A stretch of 64,000 nt of DNA from Gemmatimonadaceae bacterium. Its GTDB lineage: Bacteria > Gemmatimonadota > Gemmatimonadetes > Gemmatimonadales > Gemmatimonadaceae. How positions within the stretch are numbered: position 1 is the stretch's first letter; each line of letters starts with the position of its first letter. A program made the translations under genes and the position numbers. Where the stretch lies: assembly GCA_040882285.1 (NCBI GenBank), contig JBBEBQ010000010.1, forward strand, positions 1 through 64,000. The letters run 5' to 3'. Positions 1 to 7,930 of this stretch are shown piece after piece. Under the pieces are notes generated by a model that did not search any database, was not told the DNA's origin, and was given only the letters and a program-made list of their open reading frames with translations.

Positions 1-64
1 ATTCATCGCATCAGCCCTGCTACCGTTTCACGGGTTACAGCCCACTAGTAGTAGTAGGCTTGGG

Positions 65-213
65 AACTGCCACTGAGAACTGCCAAGCTGCGCGCTGCCA
101 GCTGGAAGCTTCCAGCTACGGGCTCAAGACACTACCCGGTCCAAATCGCCTGCAGCTCGTAGCTGGCAGCTTCCAGCTGGCCGCTCGCAGCTTGGCAGTT
201 CTATGTGGCAGTT
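65..213. repeat. Long imperfect hairpin downstream of ispH
   Basis: The outer arms 65-92 and 186-213 are complementary over 28 nt with two mismatches. The inner arms 97-119 and 159-181 are complementary over 23 nt with one mismatch, and the loop is about 39 nt. The arms are built from short related units of the type AGCTGGCAG/CTTCCAGC. The element lies just beyond the 3' end of ispH. It resembles in design the other tandem-unit hairpins of this window, but has its own unit sequence. No reading frame is supported in the first 228 bases. Confidence 0.75.
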
Positions 214-228
214 AAAACGCTTGGCAGT

Positions 229-1443
229 CTACGTGGCAGTTAAAACCGGCTCGACCCCTCTCGTCGCAAAAATGCGAGCGACGGTCTCCCCGATCTTGTT
301 GTTCGGCGTGCTCGCCCCCGCCGTGAGCCCCACCCGCACCGGCCCCTCCGCCGCGAGCCACCCTGCGCTCGTCGTCTCGCCCTCGGGGCTCCGGTGCCGG
401 ATCGTCCCCGCCGCGGGATCGATGCAGTCCGCGTCCTCGATATGGTACGTCGGCACCTTGAGGGCGCAGATCGCCGCGAGCGAGATCGTGTTGCTGGAGT
501 TGTACCCGCCCACCACCACCATCGCGTCGAGCGGCTCCGTGAGCAGCTCGTCCACCGCGTCCTGCCTGTCCTGCGTCGCGCTGCAGATCGTGTCGAACGT
601 CCGGAAATTCTCGGCCAGGTACTCCGGGCCGTGCCGGTGCGCCAGCGCCTCGCCGATCCGCCCCCCGATCGCCAGCGACTCCCGCGCGAGCATCGTGGTC
701 TGGTTCGCCACACCGATCCTCTTGAGGTCGCGCTCGGGATCGAACTCCTCGTCGAACGCGTTCGGCAGCCGCTCCCGCAGCTCCCCCGCCCGGATCTTCC
801 CCTCGATGAAGTCGCAGACCACTTCGGCCTCCTCCATGCTGCGCACCACGATGGACTTGGCTCCCGGGTACTTGAGCGTCTGCGACGCCGTCGCCCGCGT
901 CTCCTCGTGGTAGTACTTGCCGTGGATCAGCGACGTCAACCCGTCCCGGGCGTAGCTCTCCACCCGCTTCCACACGTTCAGCACCGAGCCGCAGGTGGTG
1001 TCAACGACGATGCATCCCAGCGAGCGGAGTGACTCGAAATCGCCGATGGTGACGCCGAAAGCCGGCAGGATGACGACGTCTTCCGGCCGGATGACGCTAA
1101 AGTCGAATCCCTGCGGGCTCGGCAACAGAAACGTCACGCCCATCGCCCGCAGCTTGGCGTTCACGTGCGGGTTGTGGATGATCTCCCCCACCAGGTAGAT
1201 CCGGCGGTCCGGAAACTTCCGCCTGGACTGGTAGGCGTAGTCCACCGCGCGCTCGACCCCGTAACAGAAGCCGAACTCGCGGGCCAGCCGGACGGTCGTG
1301 TCCCCGGCGGTCAGGGTGTACTCATTCGTACGCAACAGGTCCACGAGCTGCCCCGTATAATCAGCGGCCAGCTCTTCCTCGACCTCCGCCTTGAGCCCGA
1401 GCCCTTTCCGAAAGTAGGTTACCTGCCCTCCCTCACTGCTCAT
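229..1443 (-). CDS. ispH: 4-hydroxy-3-methylbut-2-enyl diphosphate reductase (IspH/LytB), long form
   Basis: Last enzyme of the MEP isoprenoid pathway; it reduces HMBPP to IPP and DMAPP with a cytosolic [4Fe-4S] cluster. The three cluster cysteines are visible in FGFCYGVERAV (Cys60), VVDTTCGSV and FDTICSATQ. The substrate-binding HNPHVN and the HGKYYHEETRATAS stretch are also present. At 404 residues it is much longer than the roughly 310-residue E. coli type, and it resembles the plant/cyanobacterial-type long form with an N-terminal extension of about 50 residues. The frame is open further upstream, but ATG at 1443 is chosen because the sequence beyond it overlaps the divergent S66 peptidase gene. 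It faces that gene across about 70 bp. Confidence 0.93.
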   Translation of the reverse strand: MSSEGGQVTYFRKGLGLKAEVEEELAADYTGQLVDLLRTNEYTLTAGDTTVRLAREFGFCYGVERAVDYAYQSRRKFPDRRIYLVGEIIHNPHVNAKLRAMGVTFLLPSPQGFDFSVIRPEDVVILPAFGVTIGDFESLRSLGCIVVDTTCGSVLNVWKRVESYARDGLTSLIHGKYYHEETRATASQTLKYPGAKSIVVRSMEEAEVVCDFIEGKIRAGELRERLPNAFDEEFDPERDLKRIGVANQTTMLARESLAIGGRIGEALAHRHGPEYLAENFRTFDTICSATQDRQDAVDELLTEPLDAMVVVGGYNSSNTISLAAICALKVPTYHIEDADCIDPAAGTIRHRSPEGETTSAGWLAAEGPVRVGLTAGASTPNNKIGETVARIFATRGVEPVLTAT

Positions 1444-1512
1444 ACGATCCAATCTAGTCAGCCCCCTCCCGGGTCGCCCTCGGAAGAGCCCCTCTCTTCC
1501 GATCCGGCCGAC

Positions 1513-2454
1513 GTGGACCTGCTGCCACTGCAGAAACCTCCCGCGATCAGGAAGGGCGACACCATCGGCGTGGTCGCTCCCTCGTACGCGCCGCGCCCCG
1601 GCTGGCTGCTGCGCGGGGTGAAGGCGCTCGAGCACGTCGGCTTCAACGTGGTGCTCGACACCGAGATCGAGCAGATGCGCCGGTTCGAGCGCCGCGAGGA
1701 CGAGCGCCGCGCCGAGAACTTCATGGGGATGTGGATCGACCCGCGGGTGAAGGCCGTGATCGGCGGGACCGGCGGGTACGGCGCGACGCGGATGATCCCG
1801 TATCTCGAGTCCGAGGTGTTTCGCCGGAATCCCAAGCCGTTCGTCGGCTACTCCGACATCACCGCGCTGCACATCTGGCTGATGCGGCGCTCGGGGATCC
1901 GCGTGTTCCACGGCCCGACGGTGGACGATCTCATTCCCAGCATGCGCGACCCGACGATGATCTCGCTGCTGAGCGCGCTGATGACGCCGCGACCGGCGAT
2001 AAAGCTTGGCAAGGGCATCGCGCGCACGAGCCGGCCCGGTCGCGCCGTCGGCCGGCTCACCGGCGGGAATCTCTCGCTCGTGCAGCAGACGATCGGCACG
2101 CCGTACGAGATCGACACGCGCGGCGCGATTCTCTTTCTCGAGGAGACCACGGAGCCGATGTCGGTCGCCGACGAGCGGCTGGTGCATCTCCGCGCGGCGG
2201 GGCTGCTCAAGCACATCCGCGGGATCGTGTTCGGGCAGCTCTCGCTGGACCGATCAGAGGAAGACGAGTTCGAGGATTTCCTGCTCGATCTCGTGGCTGA
2301 TCTCGGCGTCCCGGTGGTGATGGATTTCCCCGCGGGGCACGAAGTGCCGAACCTCACGCTGCCATTGGGCACAATGGTGGAGCTGGTGGCGGAGGAGCAG
2401 ACGGGGTGGATCAGTTATGCTGAAGATGCGCTGACTGAATCTCCGGGGGAGTAG
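1513..2454 (+). CDS. LD-carboxypeptidase, peptidase family S66
   Basis: Cytoplasmic serine peptidase that in this family removes the terminal D-alanine from muropeptide tetrapeptides during cell-wall recycling. An N-terminal KGDTIGVVAPS strand is followed by GGTGGYGATRMIPYL and the nucleophile motif VGYSDITALH (Ser about 114). Downstream are the conserved Glu region (FLEETTEPM) and the catalytic His in PAGHEVPNLTLPLG. The GTG at 1513 gives 313 residues, close to family size. The frame stays open upstream, but that part overlaps ispH and lacks family sequence. Some members instead cleave microcin C7 (MccF type), which cannot be excluded from sequence alone. Confidence 0.85.
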   Translation: MDLLPLQKPPAIRKGDTIGVVAPSYAPRPGWLLRGVKALEHVGFNVVLDTEIEQMRRFERREDERRAENFMGMWIDPRVKAVIGGTGGYGATRMIPYLESEVFRRNPKPFVGYSDITALHIWLMRRSGIRVFHGPTVDDLIPSMRDPTMISLLSALMTPRPAIKLGKGIARTSRPGRAVGRLTGGNLSLVQQTIGTPYEIDTRGAILFLEETTEPMSVADERLVHLRAAGLLKHIRGIVFGQLSLDRSEEDEFEDFLLDLVADLGVPVVMDFPAGHEVPNLTLPLGTMVELVAEEQTGWISYAEDALTESPGE

Positions 2455-2515
2455 CTACCGGGATTCCCCGTCATTACGCACGGGGGTTGCGGGTGCTCAG
2501 CTTTCCCGACAAGCA

Positions 2516-3118
2516 TCAACTGGTTTCCCCACGCAGCTTGGAGCTGGCGCTCCGAATGATCGACCACGCGGACTGAAGAAACAGCCCCGCGATCGCCGCC
2601 GCGACGATCAGGTCCGGCCACCGCGTCCCGGTCAGCGCGACAAATCCCGCCGCGATCACCACGGCCAGATTCCCCAGCGAGTCGTTCCGGGAGAACAACC
2701 AGATCGCGCGCACGTTCACGTCGCCCGCGCGATGCGGCAGCAGGACCGCGGCGGCGGCGAGGTTCACGACCAGCGCGATCACGCCGAACACGCCCATCAG
2801 CTCCGCGTCGGGCTGGCGCAGTACGAAAACTCTGTAGGCAGTAGTCGCGAGCACTCCCACGCCCATTGCCGCCAGAAACACACCTTGTGTGAGAGCGGCG
2901 CGGGCGCGCCACTCGCGCGGCCATGACAGAGCGACGATCCCGAAGAGCGTGATCAGCCCGTCGCCGAGAAAGTCGAGCGCGTCCGCCTTGAGCGCTTGTG
3001 AATCCGCGAGAAACCCGCCGGCCATCTCCACCACGCCGTAGCCGGCATTGAGCAGCACGACGATCCACAGCGCGTGCCGATAACCGGGCGCGGTCGCGAC
3101 GTCGCCGGCTCGCTCCAC
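2516..3118 (-). CDS. Small CDF-like cation transporter
   Basis: Membrane protein of 200 residues with about six hydrophobic segments, matching the transmembrane half of cation diffusion facilitators (Zn/Co/Cd efflux). Candidate metal ligands are the acidic pairs in KADALDFLGD (second segment) and SRNDSLGN (fifth segment). The usual C-terminal cytoplasmic metal-binding domain is absent, so this is a minimal form. It starts with GTG directly after the gmhA stop (TGAGTG), so the two are probably co-translated. The substrate metal is unknown. Confidence 0.75.
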   Translation of the reverse strand: MERAGDVATAPGYRHALWIVVLLNAGYGVVEMAGGFLADSQALKADALDFLGDGLITLFGIVALSWPREWRARAALTQGVFLAAMGVGVLATTAYRVFVLRQPDAELMGVFGVIALVVNLAAAAVLLPHRAGDVNVRAIWLFSRNDSLGNLAVVIAAGFVALTGTRWPDLIVAAAIAGLFLQSAWSIIRSASSKLRGETS

Positions 3119-3703
3119 TCAGCCTGCCTTCACCGCCTCGTCGATCGCGACGCACCACAGATGCAGCAACATGAGATGCATCTCCTGGATGTGCGCGGTG
3201 ATATTGCTCGGCACAGCCAGCACGTGATCAGCCGTTGCACCGTCGGTTAAGCCCGCCGCTCCAGTGAGCGCAATCGTAACCGCCCCGCCTTTTTTCCCGG
3301 CGGCGAGCCCGCGCAGGACGTTCTCCGATTTCCCGCTGGTGGTGAGCCCGATCGCGACGTCGCCGGGCTGGGTGAACGCTTCCACCTGTCGCTCGAACAG
3401 AGTCTCGTAGCCGAAGTCGTTGGCGATGCACGTCACCGCCGCGGGATCGCACGCGAGCGCGACCGCCGGCAGGGGACGGCGGTTGTCCTTGAACCGACCG
3501 ACCAGCTCACCCACCAGATGACTCGCCTGCGTTGCGCTCCCGCCGTTGCCGAACGCGATCACTTTGTGCCCGGCGACGAGCGCGCCGGCCATCGCGTCGG
3601 CGGAAGCGGCGATCCGGGCCGCGAGCGCGGTGAGCGTGTCGCCCGCGACTTTCTGGTGAGCGCGGAAATATTCGGCGAGTGCGGATTGCGAGGTCTTCGG
3701 CAT
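3119..3703 (-). CDS. gmhA: Phosphoheptose isomerase (SIS domain)
   Basis: Converts sedoheptulose 7-phosphate to D-glycero-D-manno-heptose 7-phosphate, the first step of ADP-heptose synthesis for lipopolysaccharide cores. The 194-residue protein has the single-SIS layout: FGNGGSATQASHLVGELVGRF phosphate-binding region, ANDFGYETLFERQVEAF, the LTTSGKSENVLRGL loop and the C-terminal HIQEMHLMLLHLWC helix with metal/active-site His and Glu. The ATG at 3703 is chosen because the open frame before it is low-complexity sequence antisense to the helicase tail. Its presence suggests a diderm envelope with heptose-containing glycans. Confidence 0.88.
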   Translation of the reverse strand: MPKTSQSALAEYFRAHQKVAGDTLTALAARIAASADAMAGALVAGHKVIAFGNGGSATQASHLVGELVGRFKDNRRPLPAVALACDPAAVTCIANDFGYETLFERQVEAFTQPGDVAIGLTTSGKSENVLRGLAAGKKGGAVTIALTGAAGLTDGATADHVLAVPSNITAHIQEMHLMLLHLWCVAIDEAVKAG

Positions 3704-3731
3704 TTGTCCCGGGATCGGTCGGTGCGGAATT

Positions 3732-6509
3732 CTAACGCCGGCCGCGCGGGCTGCGACCCCGCCCGCCGCCGCGCGCCTTCGGTGCCCCACGCTTGTCGCC
3801 ACGCTTGCTCCCCTGCCGCGGGCCGCCGCGCTTTCCGCCCCCGCCGTGACGATCACCTCCGCCGCCACCACCGCCGCCACCGCCACCACGACCACCACGA
3901 CCGCCACGACCACCGCGTCCACGCGACCCGCCGCGCCCGTCGCCCCGCACCTGCTCACGCTCTCCCCGAGCGGGTCGCTCGACTTCCTCCGGCATCCACG
4001 GCAGGTCGAGCGCGTCCTGCAATTCCTCCAGCGTGTTCCCGCGCACCGCCCCCCGCTGCCCACGCAGCACCATGAAGCGCAGCGGCCGGTCGAGCCGCGG
4101 CAGCTCGGGCTCGCTCAGCGTCCGCGCGACCTTCTCCGGCAGGCGCAGCCGGGCGACGCCGCGACGCTCGCCGTCCTCCTCCTCCACCTCGTACGCGATC
4201 TCGACTTCCTTGTCGCGGATCGGAACGGTGTCCGGCAGCGCCGCGTACCGCTCGCGCGCGCCCGGCTCGATCAGCGCCTCGAGATCCAGGCGCAGAGGCG
4301 CGGCCTTGAAGTCGTTCAGCGAGCGGACCTCCGCGAGCGCGATCTCGTACATCGCCGTCAGCTCCTGCAAGCCGAGCTTCGGCGTCGCCCCGCCCGAGCG
4401 CCGGTAGATCTCGCGGATCTCCTCGACCGCGACGCGATTGCGGTTCACCGCCGCGTGCCGCGCCTCGCCCTTCGCCAGCGCCTCCGCCAGCGCGTGCCGC
4501 GCCGCGCGCTCCAGCTCCGGCGGAAATTCCTCGAGCGACTCCAGCTCCCGCTCCAGCTCGAAGCCGAAGTACGTCAGCGTTCGCCGCAGGGTGAACGGAT
4601 TGTGCTTGCGCCGCGCGTCGTACACGATCTCCGGCGGACCGCGGCGGGCGTGCTTGCGGATTTTCTCCAGCGGGATCTGCGTCCCTTCGATCCCCGCCCG
4701 CGGGATCCCGCTGCGGTCCGCGAAGTATCGCAGCGTCCCGGCGATCGGACCCCAGCTCCCGCACACGCTCGTCTTCGACACGCGCGCGTTGTCGCCGCTC
4801 GCGGTCTCCTCGTCTATCACGAGATCGAACGGCATCACCTCCGCCAGCAGCTCCACGAACTTGCCGTACGCGTGATCGCGCGCGAGCACCATCTTCGACG
4901 GCAGCTCGAGGTTGAGCCCACGATACACGCTCGCCATCCCCAGCGCGGCGTCCTCGATCGCCTTGACGAGCACTCCGCGCTCCTCGGCCCACTGCTCCAC
5001 GCTGTCGTCGAACAGGTGCCGCGGCAGCCCGTACACCTCGCCGATGTAGCCGCAGCGCGTGAATCCCTCGGCGTAGAGATTGTACGCCGTGAGGTGATCG
5101 CTCCCCGGGACGACGAGCCCTTCGAGGTTACGGTCGTCGCGCGTCATGCGGTGCAGCGACTCGACCGAGCTCATCACCGCGACGTACGGCACGAGATCGT
5201 CGTCCGCGTGCACCAGCAGCTCGGCCCACGGCCGGTCCACCGGCATCGCCTCCACCAGCTTGCCGTAGTGCGTGAGCCGGCCGTTCTCCACGATGCCGCG
5301 GTCCTCGAGCAGCGCGAGCGCGCGGCGGTACGACTGCTTGTCGAGCGGCACCGGCAGCTCGAGCTCGTCGGCGCGCACGCCGAGGTCGGCGCAGGTGATC
5401 GCGACGCGCTCGGAATCGCCCGCGAGCTGGAAGTCGGGCGCCGTCGGCCGCAGCTCGGAGAAGACGATGTCGCGGTCGGACAGAATAAACACGCGCCCGT
5501 TCTCCACGCGGCCGTGCACGCGTCCCGCCATCTGCAGGATCTCGTTCGCGCCGAGGTGGACGCGAGTGAGCACGTTGCGCCCGCGCTCGATCACGTTGGC
5601 GAAGCGCGTGTCGTCGATCACCACCGTATCGAGCCCGCGCACGTTCAGCGCGCTCTGCCCCGCCGCCGTCATCGTGAGCAGGAACGGCTTCAGGTCGTCC
5701 CCCTCGAGGAACGGCCGGATGATCCGGATCGGCTCGCCGCCGTGATAGAACGCGGTGTTGATGCGCGGGAATCGCTCCTCGACCTGCGCGGCCGCCTGCT
5801 CCACCGCGTTGCGCGTCGGCAGAAAGACGCCGACTCCCCGCCTCTCCTTGAGCACGCGCTGGAGGAACCGGTCGTCCAGAAAGTCGAGCGGTTCCTTGTC
5901 GATGACGGTGACCTTCGCGGCGCGGGCAGGATCGAAGGCGAAGCTCTGCACGACCCCGGAAGATTCCAGGTAGCGCGAGTAGAACGTCGGATCGACCGTC
6001 GCCGACAGCCAGATGAACCTGCACCCGACACGCTTGCCGAGCGCGAGGCACAGCTCCAGCTCGGCGGAGGTCTGATGGATCTCGTCCACGACCAGCGTGT
6101 CGCTCGCGAGGATGTCGCCGTCCTGGAACCAGCGGCGCGCGATGCCGGTGGTGACGATGATCACGTTCCACGTCGGCGTGTCGGGCGTGGCCTCGCGCTC
6201 GCGGTTGACTACTCCGACTTTGAGCGGCGCCTTGAGAATGATCTCGGAGATCGGCCGGACCGCGAGCGTCTTGCCCGTACCCGTACCCGCGACGATCCCG
6301 AATCCGTTCCCGGACGCGGCCAGCTCGCGGACTTCAGTGCCGTGCTCGCGCTCGAGAAACGTGTCGATGTGGAGCCCCAGCGCGAGCTCGATGGTCTCAC
6401 ACGCCGCGCGCGTGGGGGCGATGACGATGACGCGCCCTGTGGGCGGCTCCGCCGCGACGAAGGCTTCGTGGTCGGGCGGGAGGTATTGGTCGCGGGCGCT
6501 GCGGAGCAT
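3732..6509 (-). CDS. DEIH-box (HrpA-like) helicase with Gly/Arg-rich tail
   Basis: Superfamily 2 RNA-helicase-like protein of 925 residues. Visible motifs: AGTGTGKT (Walker A, about 75-81), VVDEIH (Walker B, 142-145), LSAT (motif III), FLPTRNAVEQ (motif IV region) and QMAGRVHGR (motif VI). An unusual segment of about 70 residues precedes Walker A and contains IVIAPTRAACETIE. The last 65 residues are almost only Gly, Arg, Lys, Asp and Pro, with repeated RGG, like an RNA-binding RGG box. HrpA-type enzymes act on RNA, but this domain order is not standard HrpA, so the substrate is open. gmhA follows 28 bp downstream on the same strand. Confidence 0.8.
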   Translation of the reverse strand: MLRSARDQYLPPDHEAFVAAEPPTGRVIVIAPTRAACETIELALGLHIDTFLEREHGTEVRELAASGNGFGIVAGTGTGKTLAVRPISEIILKAPLKVGVVNREREATPDTPTWNVIIVTTGIARRWFQDGDILASDTLVVDEIHQTSAELELCLALGKRVGCRFIWLSATVDPTFYSRYLESSGVVQSFAFDPARAAKVTVIDKEPLDFLDDRFLQRVLKERRGVGVFLPTRNAVEQAAAQVEERFPRINTAFYHGGEPIRIIRPFLEGDDLKPFLLTMTAAGQSALNVRGLDTVVIDDTRFANVIERGRNVLTRVHLGANEILQMAGRVHGRVENGRVFILSDRDIVFSELRPTAPDFQLAGDSERVAITCADLGVRADELELPVPLDKQSYRRALALLEDRGIVENGRLTHYGKLVEAMPVDRPWAELLVHADDDLVPYVAVMSSVESLHRMTRDDRNLEGLVVPGSDHLTAYNLYAEGFTRCGYIGEVYGLPRHLFDDSVEQWAEERGVLVKAIEDAALGMASVYRGLNLELPSKMVLARDHAYGKFVELLAEVMPFDLVIDEETASGDNARVSKTSVCGSWGPIAGTLRYFADRSGIPRAGIEGTQIPLEKIRKHARRGPPEIVYDARRKHNPFTLRRTLTYFGFELERELESLEEFPPELERAARHALAEALAKGEARHAAVNRNRVAVEEIREIYRRSGGATPKLGLQELTAMYEIALAEVRSLNDFKAAPLRLDLEALIEPGARERYAALPDTVPIRDKEVEIAYEVEEEDGERRGVARLRLPEKVARTLSEPELPRLDRPLRFMVLRGQRGAVRGNTLEELQDALDLPWMPEEVERPARGEREQVRGDGRGGSRGRGGRGGRGGRGGGGGGGGGGGDRHGGGGKRGGPRQGSKRGDKRGAPKARGGGRGRSPRGRR

Positions 6510-6570
6510 TTAGGGAAGATGCCACCGCGCGGGCGCGAAACAAACCGCGGGTTGGTTGATGCCGGAAGGC

Positions 6571-6658
6571 GAAGTTGATTGAGGGAAGGTCCGCAGACCC
6601 GTCTTAGCGAGCGCAGTCTGCTCGCGTAGGGCCAGCGGACCTTCCCTCAATCAACTTC
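6571..6658. repeat. Perfect 24-bp inverted repeat with 40-nt conserved-core loop (copy 1)
   Basis: Arms 6571-6594 and 6635-6658 are perfect reverse complements over 24 bp. The 40-nt centre (6595-6634) holds the 17-mer CGTCTTAGCGAGCGCAG followed a few bases later by GCGTAGG. The same 17-mer sits in an equally long 40-nt centre between unrelated arms at 46500-46589. The element lies between the starts and ends of two leftward genes, so it is transcribed but not part of either protein. It could act as a terminator, an RNA-processing site or a small mobile repeat. Confidence 0.85.
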
Positions 6659-6675
6659 GACCGCGCGACAAGAGC

Positions 6676-7413
6676 CTACCCCGCGCGGCCCTTCCCGCGG
6701 CGCCCGCGCTCGGCGTCCCGCCGCGCGCGCTCGATCGCCTTGGCGCGATTTTTCTGCGCTTTGCGCACGGCCTTTTCCCGGTCCCGCCGCGCCTTCTCCA
6801 CCGCCTTCCGGCGGTCGTGCTCGGCGCGCGACATCCGCCGATCGAAACCGTCGTCGTCCCGGTCCCGATCACCGTTGACGCGCCCGTTGGCTGCGATCCG
6901 CGTGAGAGTCCGCCCGTCGCGGCTCCGCGCGCGCTCCACGATCGTGCGACCGCTGCGGTCGCGCACGCGGCGCTCGTAGATCACGTTGCCGTTCCGGTCG
7001 CGGCCCACCGGATACCACACGCCGAGGTCCCGGGTGCGGCTCGCGCTCACGCGGCAATCACGATCCATGTCGCGCCGCGAGGTGCGCAGGCCGAAGAAGA
7101 TGTCGCCGAGGTTCGAGCCGCGACGCTCGAAGTCGCAGTTGTTGTCCCGGAAGCGGCCGACCGCGCGCCCCGGGAACGGAGCGTCGCTGCCGTAGATGAT
7201 GCGCGAGTTCAGCGGAGCCGTCGCGCGCGCGGTGATGCAGTCGGTCACGGTCGGCTGCCGTCCAGCGGGCACTCCTTCGATCCAGACGCGACACATTCCC
7301 GCTGGTGGACGCTGGCCCGGCGGAACGCTGCTCGCCCGCACCATAACCTGCGCGCTCGCTTCCGCCGCGAGCGCCGCGCCCGCGACGATTAACGTAAGAG
7401 CGATCTTTCTCAT
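6676..7413 (-). CDS. Secreted basic protein with RPPAGMCR motif and charged coiled C-terminus
   Basis: The 245-residue protein starts with an export signal (MRKIALTLIVAGAALAAEASA). A short conserved module around PPAGMCRVWIEGVPAGRQP follows, with two cysteines (MCR and TDC). The C-terminal 60 residues are a run of Arg, Lys, Glu and Asp, likely a helical or disordered basic tail. The first module is clearly related to the next gene upstream, 25 bp away, so the pair looks like a duplicated two-gene operon. I do not recognise a function; the middle holds YERRVRDRSGRTIVERARS-like repeats. The ATG at 7413 is used because it begins the signal peptide. Confidence 0.75.
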   Translation of the reverse strand: MRKIALTLIVAGAALAAEASAQVMVRASSVPPGQRPPAGMCRVWIEGVPAGRQPTVTDCITARATAPLNSRIIYGSDAPFPGRAVGRFRDNNCDFERRGSNLGDIFFGLRTSRRDMDRDCRVSASRTRDLGVWYPVGRDRNGNVIYERRVRDRSGRTIVERARSRDGRTLTRIAANGRVNGDRDRDDDGFDRRMSRAEHDRRKAVEKARRDREKAVRKAQKNRAKAIERARRDAERGRRGKGRAG

Positions 7414-7438
7414 CGGTCCCTCCTCATGAGCTGATCCA

Positions 7439-7774
7439 TCACTCGAAGGAGCTGAGCCCGAACGGGTTGCCACGGCCGCCCTTCTTCCTGGATGCCGGCA
7501 GCGGATCTCCGAAGATCACGCGGCCGTTCGCCGGCTTGTTGCGCAGCGCCCTGATGCAATCGGTCGGCGCCGGCTGTCGGCTGGCGGGCACACCCTCGAG
7601 CCAGATCCGGCACATCCCCGCGGGGGGACGGTATCGGCTCGGGATCCGTGGCTGCTCATCTCTGTCGCGCTGCGGCGCCGGCTGCGGCACGCGGGGCTTG
7701 CCCTGTGCGGCGGCCTCCCCCGGTATCGCGGCGGCGATCACTGCGAACGTTATTGCGAGATAGAGCTTGTTCAT
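7439..7774 (-). CDS. Small secreted protein with RPPAGMCR motif
   Basis: The 111-residue exported protein has a signal peptide (MNKLYLAITFAVIAAAIPGEAAA). It is followed by a Pro/Arg/Gln-rich linker and the module RPPAGMCRIWLEGVPASRQP ... TDCIRAL ... RVIFGDP. This module is shared with the larger downstream neighbour and includes the two cysteines. Function is unknown; the conserved Cys pair suggests a disulfide-stabilised envelope protein. The ATG at 7774 begins the signal peptide. A 156-bp region without another gene lies upstream and probably carries the operon promoter. Confidence 0.72.
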   Translation of the reverse strand: MNKLYLAITFAVIAAAIPGEAAAQGKPRVPQPAPQRDRDEQPRIPSRYRPPAGMCRIWLEGVPASRQPAPTDCIRALRNKPANGRVIFGDPLPASRKKGGRGNPFGLSSFE

Positions 7775-7930
7775 TGACAACTCCAACGATGCGCCGGCCC
7801 CATGCCGGCACGCTAGGTAATGGCAGATATGGGGCCGAGTGCTCAAATCAGCGTAAGTCGTTATAGGGAAGTAGTTTACGGATTTGTCAAAGCGGGGCCA
7901 ACCGCGAAAATCGTCCTCCCCAGAGGACAT

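Noticed and set aside
1165-1512. Upstream extension of the S66 carboxypeptidase
   Set aside because: This stretch is antisense to the conserved N-terminal part of ispH and carries no S66 sequence.
2466-2485. Short CCCCGT/ACGGGG hairpin between convergent genes as a terminator
   Set aside because: Only 6 bp of stem and no T-tract; too weak to call.
3846-6578. A 910-codon open frame on the plus strand antisense to the helicase
   Set aside because: Composition is the Arg/His/Leu-rich pattern produced by reading a GC-rich gene backwards; no motifs, and the minus strand shows complete helicase motifs.
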